Shown here in pieces: positions 1 through 7,102 of a stretch of 64,000 nucleotides of DNA (position 1 is the stretch's first letter; each line of letters opens with the position of its first letter). Below the pieces are notes generated by a model. That model saw only the letters and a list, made by a program, of their open reading frames with translations. It made no database searches and had not been told where the DNA came from. Source of the DNA: Actinomycetes bacterium (GTDB lineage Bacteria; Actinomycetota; Actinomycetes; Propionibacteriales; Propionibacteriaceae); the NCBI GenBank assembly GCA_023460935.1, contig JAEWOI010000017.1, forward strand, positions 1-64,000. Direction: 5' to 3'. The position numbers and the translations under genes are program-made.

Positions 1-2634
1 CGCGCCCGCTACATCATGCTGCGGCTGCTCGAACGGGCACGCGACCAGCACCTCGGACTGCCGTCGCTGACCGCCACCGACTACGTCAACACGATCCCGG
101 CCGAGGCTGAGCCCTGGTACCCCGGGGACGTCGACCTCGAGCGCCAGTTCCGTCGCCTCGCCCGCTGGAACGCCGCCATCATGGTGCACCGCGCGCAGCG
201 TCCCGGCGTCGGCGTCGGCGGCCACATCTCGTCCTACGCCTCCTCGGCGACCCTGTACGAGGTGGGCTTCAACCACTTCTTCCGCGGCAAGGACCACCCC
301 GGCGGCGGCGACCAGGTGTTCTTCCAGGGCCACGCCAGCCCCGGCATGTACGCCAGGGCCTTCCTCGAGGGCCGCCTGGACGAGACCGACCTGAACGGCT
401 TCCGGCAGGAGAAGAGCCATGTCGTCGACGGGCGGCTCCGGGCGCTGCCGTCCTACCCCCACCCCCGCCAGATGCCGGACTTCTGGGAGTTCCCGACGGT
501 GTCGATGGGGCTGGGGCCGATCGCGGCCATCTGGCAGGCCCAGTTCAACAAGTACCTGCACAACCGCGGCCTGAAGAACACCGCGGACCAGCGGGTGTGG
601 GCATTCCTCGGCGACGGCGAGATGGACGAGGTGGAGAGCCGCGGCGCACTCCAGTTCGCCGCCTACGAGCAGCTGGACAACCTCACCTTCGTCGTGAACT
701 GCAACCTGCAGCGGCTCGACGGCCCGGTGCGCGGCAACGGCAAGATCATGCAGGAGCTGGAGAGCTTCTTCCGCGGCGCCGGCTGGAACGTGATCAAGGT
801 GGTCTGGGGCCGCGGCTGGGACCCGCTGCTCGCAGCCGACCGCGACGGCGCCCTGCTGAACGTCATGAACTCCACCCCCGACGGCGACTACCAGACGTTC
901 AAGGCCAACGACGGCGCGTACGTGCGCAAGCACTTCTTCGGCCGCGACCCGCGCACGGCGAAGATGGTAGAGGACTGGTCGGACGACCGGATCTGGAAGC
1001 TGACCCGGGGCGGGCACGACTACCACAAGGTCTACGCGGCCTACAAGGCGGCCACCGAGTTCACCGGCGCCCCTACCGTGATCCTGGCCCACACCATCAA
1101 GGGCTACTTCCTTGGCAGCCACTTCGCCGGCCGCAACGCCACCCACCAGATGAAGAAGCTGGCGCTGGACGACCTCAAGCAGTTCCGCGACCGGCTGGAC
1201 ATGCCGATCACCGACGCCGTGCTGGAGGAGAACCCGTACCAGCCGCCCTACGTCAACCCCGGGCCGGACGACGAGCGCATCCGCTACGTGCTGGAGCGGC
1301 GCAAGGCCCTCGGCGGGCCGGTGCCGGAGCGGCGGAACCGGCCCAAGCCGCTGAAGCTGCCCGAGCAGGCCGCCTACAGCGGGGTGAAGAAGGGCTCGGG
1401 CAACCAGCCGGTGGCCACGACGATGGCCTTCGTCCGGCTGCTGAAGGACCTGATGCGGGACAAGGAGTTCGCGCCGCACGTGGTGCCGATCATCCCGGAC
1501 GAGGCCCGCACCTTCGGCATGGACTCGTTCTTCCCGACGATCAAGATCTACTCACCGCACGGCCAGAACTACACCCCGGTGGACCACGAGCTGATGCTGG
1601 CCTACCGGGAGTCGGCGCAGGGGCAGATCCTGCACACCGGCATCAACGAGGCCGGCTCGGCCGCCGTCTTCCAGGCCGTCGGGTCGTCCTATGCGACCCA
1701 CGGGCTGCCGATGGTGCCGATCTACGTGTTCTACTCGATGTTCGGCTTCCAGCGCACGGCGGACGCGTTCTGGGCAGCGGCCGACCAGCTGTCCCGCGGC
1801 TTCCTGATCGGAGCCACCGCCGGCCGCACCACGCTGACCGGTGAGGGCACCCAGCACATGGACGGGCACAGCCCGATGCTGGCCGCAACCAACCCGGCGG
1901 TGGTGGTCTACGACCCGGCGTACGGCTACGAGATCGCCCACATCGTCGAGGACGGCCTGCGGCGGATGTACGGCGACAAGCCGGAGGACATCATCTACTA
2001 CCTCACCGTCTACAACGAGCCGATGCCGCAGCCGGCCGAGCCGGAGAACGTCGACGCCGAGGGCATCGTGCGCGGCATGTACCTGCTGTCGGAAGGCAGC
2101 TTCGAAGGGGTCGGGCCGGATGCCCGCCGCGCCCAGCTGCTCGCGTCCGGCGTGGGCGTGGCCTGGGCGCTGGAGGCCCAGGAGCTGCTCAAGCGGGACT
2201 TCGGCGTGGTGGCCGACGTGTGGAGCGTCACCAGCTGGACCGAGCTGCGCCGCGACGGGCTGGCCTGCGACGAGCAGAAGTTCCTGCACCCCGGCGAGGA
2301 GGCCCCGGTGCCGTGGGTGACGCAGAAGCTGCAGGGCCGTCCCGGTCCGGTGATCGCGGTGTCGGACTACATGCGCCAGGTGCAGGACCAGATCCTCAAC
2401 TGGGTGCCGGGGGAGTTCACCTCGCTCGGTGCCGACGGCTTCGGGTTCTCCGACACGCGCGCCGCCGCCCGCCGGTTCTTCCACATAGACGGGCCGTCCA
2501 TCGCGGTCCGGACGCTGCAGCAGCTGGCCGCAGCCGGTGAGGTCGACGCGAGCTGGCCGGCCAGGGCCGCAGAGCAGTACCGGCTGCTGGACGTCACCGC
2601 CGGCAGCTCCGGCTCCGTCGGCGGCGACGCCTGA
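1..2634 (+). CDS. aceE: Pyruvate dehydrogenase E1 component, homodimeric type (5' end outside window)
   Basis: This thiamine-diphosphate enzyme decarboxylates pyruvate and passes the acetyl group to the E2 lipoyl domain of the pyruvate dehydrogenase complex. The frame is already open at base 1, upstream of the first ATG at 16, so about 50 N-terminal residues lie outside the window. The thiamine-diphosphate motif GDGEMDE is at 610-630, followed by the NCNLQRLDGPV segment. The transketolase-type pyrimidine domain and C-terminal domain follow, with conserved stretches such as EAGSAAVFQAVG and FYSMFGFQRT. The visible length (877 residues) fits a 900-930 residue AceE of the actinobacterial and proteobacterial single-chain type. 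A near-perfect palindrome starts 9 bases after the stop. The DUF3052 gene downstream is a common actinobacterial neighbour of aceE. Identification is by family resemblance over the full length. Confidence 0.97.
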   Translation, partial: RARYIMLRLLERARDQHLGLPSLTATDYVNTIPAEAEPWYPGDVDLERQFRRLARWNAAIMVHRAQRPGVGVGGHISSYASSATLYEVGFNHFFRGKDHPGGGDQVFFQGHASPGMYARAFLEGRLDETDLNGFRQEKSHVVDGRLRALPSYPHPRQMPDFWEFPTVSMGLGPIAAIWQAQFNKYLHNRGLKNTADQRVWAFLGDGEMDEVESRGALQFAAYEQLDNLTFVVNCNLQRLDGPVRGNGKIMQELESFFRGAGWNVIKVVWGRGWDPLLAADRDGALLNVMNSTPDGDYQTFKANDGAYVRKHFFGRDPRTAKMVEDWSDDRIWKLTRGGHDYHKVYAAYKAATEFTGAPTVILAHTIKGYFLGSHFAGRNATHQMKKLALDDLKQFRDRLDMPITDAVLEENPYQPPYVNPGPDDERIRYVLERRKALGGPVPERRNRPKPLKLPEQAAYSGVKKGSGNQPVATTMAFVRLLKDLMRDKEFAPHVVPIIPDEARTFGMDSFFPTIKIYSPHGQNYTPVDHELMLAYRESAQGQILHTGINEAGSAAVFQAVGSSYATHGLPMVPIYVFYSMFGFQRTADAFWAAADQLSRGFLIGATAGRTTLTGEGTQHMDGHSPMLAATNPAVVVYDPAYGYEIAHIVEDGLRRMYGDKPEDIIYYLTVYNEPMPQPAEPENVDAEGIVRGMYLLSEGSFEGVGPDARRAQLLASGVGVAWALEAQELLKRDFGVVADVWSVTSWTELRRDGLACDEQKFLHPGEEAPVPWVTQKLQGRPGPVIAVSDYMRQVQDQILNWVPGEFTSLGADGFGFSDTRAAARRFFHIDGPSIAVRTLQQLAAAGEVDASWPARAAEQYRLLDVTAGSSGSVGGDA

Positions 2635-2643
2635 CCTGGCTCG

Positions 2644-2681
2644 AAGGGGACGGTTCCTGGCACGCCAGGAACCGTCCCCTT
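2644..2681. repeat. 17-bp-arm palindrome, family A copy 1 (REP-like, possible terminator)
   Basis: Arms 2644-2660 and 2665-2681 are exact reverse complements around the 4-base loop cacg. The core ggggacggttcct also occurs in the palindrome at 60814-60846, there with the arm order swapped. It lies 9 bases after the aceE stop, so it could end aceE transcription, but no long T-run follows. Confidence 0.8.
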
Positions 2682-2690
2682 TGAACCGCC

Positions 2691-2707
2691 GGTCGAGCTT
2701 GTCGAAA
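2691..2707. repeat. Short dispersed-repeat-like segment
   Basis: The segment ggtcgagcttgtcgaaa looks like a short dispersed motif I remember from many GC-rich genomes. This rests on memory only, and there is no second clean copy in the window. It sits between the family A palindrome and the next gene. Confidence 0.25.
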
Positions 2708-2799
2708 CTGAGGGCTCGCCGGTTCCGCTTTCCTCAGCCCCGCCTTTCTGGCAGGCTGAAACTCCTATCAGCCAGCGTCGTGAAAGTGGGGAAGAGCGC

Positions 2800-3222
2800 G
2801 TGAGTACCGCGCCCGGGTCGACCGGAACGTCGGCCGTGGCCGCCCTGGGGATCGTCCCAGGCGTGGCGGTCCAGGAACTCGGCTGGGACAACGACGTGGA
2901 CGAGGACCTGCGCGCAGCGATCCTCGACGTCCTGGGTGAGGACTTCGTCTACGAGGCCATCGAAGCCGTCGATGTGGTCCTGCTGTGGTGGCGCGACGAG
3001 GACGGCGACCTCGGCGACGGCCTGGTGGACGCGCTGACCGACCTAACCGCGCGTGGCCACATCTGGCTGATGACGCCGAAGGTGGGCCAGGACGGCTACG
3101 TCGACCCCGCCGACCTCGCGGAGGCGGCGCTCACCGCAGGGCTCGCCATGGCGAACACGGCCACGGTCTCCAAGCGCTGGCAGGCGCACAAGCTCGTCCG
3201 GCCCAAGGGCGGACGGCGCTAG
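2800..3222 (+). CDS. DUF3052 family protein
   Basis: This is a 140-residue soluble protein with a conserved actinobacterial core: a GVAVQELGWDNDVDEDL segment, an acidic middle, the LLWWRDEDGDL strand-turn and a basic C-terminal tail ending in GGRR. It matches the DUF3052 family, whose biochemical role is unknown to me. It has neither a signal peptide nor membrane segments. The GTG start at 2800 follows a purine-rich gggga box at a usable distance. Its position just after aceE is conserved in related actinobacteria, as far as I recall, but the palindrome between the two genes suggests separate transcripts. Confidence 0.85.
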   Translation: MSTAPGSTGTSAVAALGIVPGVAVQELGWDNDVDEDLRAAILDVLGEDFVYEAIEAVDVVLLWWRDEDGDLGDGLVDALTDLTARGHIWLMTPKVGQDGYVDPADLAEAALTAGLAMANTATVSKRWQAHKLVRPKGGRR

Positions 3223-3278
3223 CTCCGGACGCGCGGGCTGCGGAGCCATGCGCGACCGCACCCTATGATGTGCAGCCG

Positions 3279-3352
3279 GGGCGCATAGCTCAGTTGGTTA
3301 GAGCACCTCCCTTACAAGGAGGGGGTCGGCGGTTCGAGTCCGTCTGCGCCCA
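3279..3352 (+). tRNA. tRNA-Val (anticodon UAC)
   Basis: A full cloverleaf can be folded. The acceptor gggcgca pairs with tgcgccc (3345-3351). The D arm is gctc/gagc, the anticodon stem cctcc/ggagg carries the loop cttacaa, and the T arm holds ttcgagt. The anticodon is TAC at 3313-3315, which reads valine GUA/GUG. The 3' CCA is not encoded. A TATGAT -10-like hexamer at 3264-3269 fits transcription starting a few bases before the mature 5' end. Confidence 0.97.
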
Positions 3353-3385
3353 CCCCCGGGACCCTTGGCAGCGCGGTGCCGCTCC

Positions 3386-5212
3386 TCAGCGCCGCCGTTC
3401 GTGCACCACCCCGGCTGAACCGCCACCGCGGCGGACGGGCTCGGCCACGGCTTGCACCGAGCCGTCCCGCTTGATCTCCAGCGCTGCCACCGCCCCGATC
3501 TCGGCGGCGCTCGTACCGGGCGCTCCGGCGGGGGTGAGGGTGTAGCCGTACGGCTCCAGGTCCGGTCCGTGGGCGTCGATGAAGGCCTGCTCTGCGGTGA
3601 CCGTGGCGGTGTTGCGCAGCGAGGCCCGCGGCGCGGCCACCGCCTGCGGCAGCGACATGCCCAGGTCGATCCGGTTCACCAGGGTCTGCAGCACGGTGGT
3701 GATGATCGTCGAGCCGCCCGGCGAACCCAGCGCCAGGAACGGCCTGCCGTGCCGCAGCACGATCGTGGGCGACATTGAGGAGCGCGGCCGCTTGCCCGGC
3801 TCGATCCGGTTCGGGTCCTCGGCGCTCCAGACCGCGGAGAAGTCGGTGAGCTCGTTGTTCAGCAGGAAGCCACGCCCGGGCACCACGATTCCCGAGCCAC
3901 CGGTCTGCTCGATGGTGAGGGTGTAGGACACCACGTTGCCCCAGCGGTCGGCGGTGACCAGGTGGGTGGTCGCCCGGCCCTGCTCGTTGCGGCCGGACGG
4001 GGGCGCCGCCGCGCAGCCGGCGCCGTCGAGGTCGCCAGGGGCGGTGGGGGTGAGCAGCCGGGTGTCGGCCGGGATCCGGCACGCCCGGGAGTTGGCGAAC
4101 CGCTGCGACAGCAGCGTCCGGGTCGGCACATCAACGAAGGCCGGGTCGCCGACGTAGGCGTTGCGGTCGGCGAAGGCCAGCGCGGAGGCGTCGAGGTAGT
4201 AGTGCAGGGCTGCGCCGGCGTCCAGCTTCGACAGCCGGTAGTTCTCCAGGATGTTCAGTGCCTCGCCGACCGTCGTGCCACCGCTGGAGGAGGGCCCCAT
4301 CGAGTAGACGTCCAGGCCGCGGTACGACACCCGGGTGGGTCGGCGGTCGACCACCCGGTACCGCGCCAGGTCGGAACGCTCCAGGTAGCCGGCGGGCACC
4401 GGCAGGGTGGTGGTCGGCGACTTCGGCGGGTCCTGCACGGCGGCCACGATCTCGCCGGCCAGCCGACCGTGGTAGACGGCGCCGGCGCCCTTGCGGGCGA
4501 GCAGCCGGTAGGTCTCGGCCAGGTCCGGGTTGCGGAACACGGTGCCCACCGCCGGTGCGTCCCCACCGGGCAGGAACAGCCGGGCGGTGGCCGGGAAGGC
4601 CTCGAACCGGACCCGGTTGTCCAGCGTCTGCTGGCGGAAGGTCGCGTCGACCACGAAGCCGCGCCGCGCGATCTCGATGGCCGGCTGCAGGTTCTGCGCC
4701 AGTGACCTCCGGCCCCAGCGCTGCAGCGCCCGGGCCCAGGTCGCCGGCGTGCCCGGCACCCCCACCGACACCCCGCTGGTCACGAGCTCCGGAGTGAAGC
4801 GGTACGGCTCGCCGGTGGCCGGGTCGAGAAAGGCGTCGGTCGGCATCGTCGCCGGGGCGGTCTCCCTGCCGTCGATGGTGGCCACCCTGCCGGTGCGGGC
4901 GTCGTAGTACACGAAGTAGCCGCCGCCGCCGATGCCGGACGAGTAGGGCTCCGTGACCCCGAGCGCTGCGGCGGTGGCCACGGCTGCGTCCACGGCGTTG
5001 CCGCCACCGCGCAGCACCCGCAGGCCGGCGGCGGTCGCCTCCGGGTCCACGCTGGCCACAGCCCCGCCCCAGCCCTGCGCCACCGGCGCCTTCTGGACCA
5101 CCCGCTCGTCCGGGCTCGGCCGGGACCTGGCCTCCGCCGGCGCCACGGCGGCGGATAGCAGGGCCAGCGCGCTGAGGGCGGCTGCGGTGGCGGAGAAGGC
5201 TGAGCGTGGCAT
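3386..5212 (-). CDS. ggt: Gamma-glutamyltranspeptidase (secreted, self-cleaving)
   Basis: This Ntn hydrolase cleaves gamma-glutamyl bonds, as in glutathione, and transfers the glutamyl group to water or amino acids outside the membrane. The 608-residue precursor has a signal peptide over about residues 1-28 (hydrophobic core ALSALALLSAAVAPAEA) and then the GGGNAVDAAVAT and GIGGGGYF segments of the large subunit. The autoprocessing nucleophile is predicted at Thr415 in RATTHLVTADRWGN, where the small subunit begins. The GSPGGSTI motif near residue 500 is the usual oxyanion/substrate region. Length and motif order are normal for the family. The preceding gene on this strand (FG-GAP) is separated by a 46-base palindrome, so ggt is probably transcribed alone. 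Confidence 0.96.
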   Translation of the reverse strand: MPRSAFSATAAALSALALLSAAVAPAEARSRPSPDERVVQKAPVAQGWGGAVASVDPEATAAGLRVLRGGGNAVDAAVATAAALGVTEPYSSGIGGGGYFVYYDARTGRVATIDGRETAPATMPTDAFLDPATGEPYRFTPELVTSGVSVGVPGTPATWARALQRWGRRSLAQNLQPAIEIARRGFVVDATFRQQTLDNRVRFEAFPATARLFLPGGDAPAVGTVFRNPDLAETYRLLARKGAGAVYHGRLAGEIVAAVQDPPKSPTTTLPVPAGYLERSDLARYRVVDRRPTRVSYRGLDVYSMGPSSSGGTTVGEALNILENYRLSKLDAGAALHYYLDASALAFADRNAYVGDPAFVDVPTRTLLSQRFANSRACRIPADTRLLTPTAPGDLDGAGCAAAPPSGRNEQGRATTHLVTADRWGNVVSYTLTIEQTGGSGIVVPGRGFLLNNELTDFSAVWSAEDPNRIEPGKRPRSSMSPTIVLRHGRPFLALGSPGGSTIITTVLQTLVNRIDLGMSLPQAVAAPRASLRNTATVTAEQAFIDAHGPDLEPYGYTLTPAGAPGTSAAEIGAVAALEIKRDGSVQAVAEPVRRGGGSAGVVHERRR

Positions 5213-5341
5213 TGGGCAGATCTCCTCGAGCTGGGGTGGGCTCTCAGGTGCGGTGCGACCCGGTTGTTCCTTCCTAGCCCGGCCCGGCCGAGGAGTCCAT
5301 GCCTGACCCGAAAAGTACGGGGCCCCGGCCCGGACCCGTCA

Positions 5342-5387
5342 CAAGCTGTGAGTTGGCCGGTGACATCACCGGCCAACTCACAGCTTG
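5342..5387. repeat. 22-bp-arm near-perfect palindrome, family B copy 1
   Basis: Arms 5342-5363 and 5366-5387 are exact reverse complements separated by only 2 bases. The outer part, caagctgtgagttggcc, recurs in the palindrome at 27714-27765. It lies 21 bases after the stop of the FG-GAP gene on the minus strand, where it could act as a terminator. Confidence 0.85.
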
Positions 5388-5408
5388 CGCTCGGTTGGGG
5401 CGGGCCGG

Positions 5409-6956
5409 CTAGTCCGTGCCGCCGTCCACGCCGCCGATGGTGGCGCCGAACCGGCTGGCCCCGGCGGACGGGATCGCGCCGCCGGGGATCCAGGCCCGGT
5501 GGCTGCCGCCGCTGAGCGGGACGACGTTCACCATGCCCGAGGCGTGCTGGTCGTCGTCCGGGACGCCCACCAGCAGTACCCGCTCCCCGGCGCCGGCGAC
5601 CATGGCCACGGTGGACCCGAACCGGTCACCGGCTTCGGCCGCGCCGATCACGCCCGGGCTGGCCTGGGTGTAGCTGGTGTCCGCTGCGAGGTTGCTCATC
5701 GGGAACACCTGCGCCAGCCCAGCGTCAGCGCCGGAGCCCGTGTTCTCCTTCGGCACGCCGACGGCCAGCCGGGTCTGGGCGTCACCACCACCGGGGGCGA
5801 TGAACGCCAGGGCTGCGCCGAAGGTGTCGCCGGCCTGGGCGGAATCGCCGACTCCGGAGGTGTCCTGGGTGAGGGCCGTACCCGGGTCGATGTCCTCGGT
5901 GTCGGAGGAGAACAGCTGCACCAGCCCCGCGTTCTTGTCCGACCCCACGTCCTCGCCGGGAGCGCCGACTGCGATCCGCGACGCGCCGCCGACCCGCACG
6001 GTGTCGATCGCGCGGCCGTAGAAGTCGCCGCGTTCGGCAGCGCCCGGCACACCGGGAGCGTTCTGGTCCAGCTGGACGGCGGCGTACTCGTCATCGAAGT
6101 AGATGTCGGTGACCACGGTCACCACTCCGGCGTCCACCACCGAGCCGACATCCTCGTTGGGCACTCCGACAGCGCAGTCGACGGTGTCGTCATCGCCGCT
6201 GAGGTAGTTGCACGACACCGCAGCGCCGAACCGGTCACCGGTCTCCGGGCCGCCGGGGATGCCCGGGCTGGCCTGGGTGATCCAATGGGTCACCGACCCG
6301 CCGTCGTAGGCCGCCCGCACCGCCAGCGCACCGGCGTTGTCCTTGCCGTCGACCTCGGCGCCCGGCACCCCGATGGCCAGGGCGTAGGCGTCCGGAGCGG
6401 GAGTGCCGCCCTGCCCGAGGTCCTCGACCACGTCCACGGCGTACCCGAACTGGTCACCGGCCGCGGCCACGGCGCCGAAGCTCGCGGCGGTGTAGTTGGT
6501 GCTGGCGTCGGAGATGGCCAGGCCGCCGGCGCCGCCGTACAGGATCTGCACCATGCCGACGTCGGCCAGCCCGCCGAGGTCCTCACCCGGCGTGCCCACC
6601 ACGACATCGGTGTAGCTGTCGCAGTCCAGGTCGGCCATCGCCACGGCGCTGCCGAAGCCGTCACCGTTCTCGGGCGCCCCCGAGATCTCCGCCTCGCCCT
6701 GCCACAGCACGTCGCGCAGCCCTTCACCGACCTGGGCGTCGTCGCCGTAGAGCACGATCAGCCGTCCTGCCCCGGCCTGGCCCGCCACGGTCGCGTCCGG
6801 GTCGCCCACCACCGTGTCGCTCTTCCCGTCGCCGTTGAAGTCGGCCTTCACCCCCGGCGCGCAACCGTCCGCCACGGCGTGGGCGAACCCGGCCGGCCCA
6901 GCGACCAGCGTGGTGGCGAGCAGTCCCAGCCCGCCCAGCAGCAGTCCAATCCGCAT
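5409..6956 (-). CDS. Secreted FG-GAP (integrin-alpha-like propeller) repeat protein
   Basis: This 515-residue protein has a signal peptide over about residues 1-28 and then six or seven FG-GAP blades. Repeats can be seen with cores such as FGSAVAMADLDCDSYTD, FGAAVSCNYLSGDDDTVD and FGAALAFIAPGGGDAQT, each ending in a VGVPxED/VGAPGED-like strand. The N-terminal DFNGDGKSD and DLDCDSYTD loops look like calcium-binding DxDGxxD loops. It has neither a membrane anchor nor a sortase signal, so it is probably released or held non-covalently. FG-GAP propellers usually bind proteins or glycans, and no catalytic domain is visible. A lipoprotein paralogue lies at 39659-41095. The specific partner is unknown. 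Confidence 0.85.
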   Translation of the reverse strand: MRIGLLLGGLGLLATTLVAGPAGFAHAVADGCAPGVKADFNGDGKSDTVVGDPDATVAGQAGAGRLIVLYGDDAQVGEGLRDVLWQGEAEISGAPENGDGFGSAVAMADLDCDSYTDVVVGTPGEDLGGLADVGMVQILYGGAGGLAISDASTNYTAASFGAVAAAGDQFGYAVDVVEDLGQGGTPAPDAYALAIGVPGAEVDGKDNAGALAVRAAYDGGSVTHWITQASPGIPGGPETGDRFGAAVSCNYLSGDDDTVDCAVGVPNEDVGSVVDAGVVTVVTDIYFDDEYAAVQLDQNAPGVPGAAERGDFYGRAIDTVRVGGASRIAVGAPGEDVGSDKNAGLVQLFSSDTEDIDPGTALTQDTSGVGDSAQAGDTFGAALAFIAPGGGDAQTRLAVGVPKENTGSGADAGLAQVFPMSNLAADTSYTQASPGVIGAAEAGDRFGSTVAMVAGAGERVLLVGVPDDDQHASGMVNVVPLSGGSHRAWIPGGAIPSAGASRFGATIGGVDGGTD

Positions 6957-7090
6957 GGCTCATCCCTCCAAGAAAGGCCCCAGTACTGCTCTGAGCGACC
7001 ACCCCCCGCCGCAGATACAGCGCCTTCCCCTGCACCTTGCCGACAGCCGGCACCTCCACCGGTGCCGCCGCGGGTGTCGGAGCGGCCGCG

Positions 7091-7096
7091 TAGCCT
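7091..7096 (+). promoter_or_regulatory. Possible -10 element for a leaderless helicase transcript
   Basis: TAGCCT lies 6 bases before the GTG at 7103. A TAnnnT hexamer at this distance is the usual layout of actinobacterial leaderless genes, and no Shine-Dalgarno sequence is present. Weak evidence on its own. Confidence 0.35.
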
Positions 7097-7102
7097 GCTG
7101 TG

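Noticed and set aside
3279..3352. tRNA-Val as an integration site for a mobile island
   Set aside because: No integrase and no duplicated tRNA 3' end is seen nearby, and the neighbours have normal composition.
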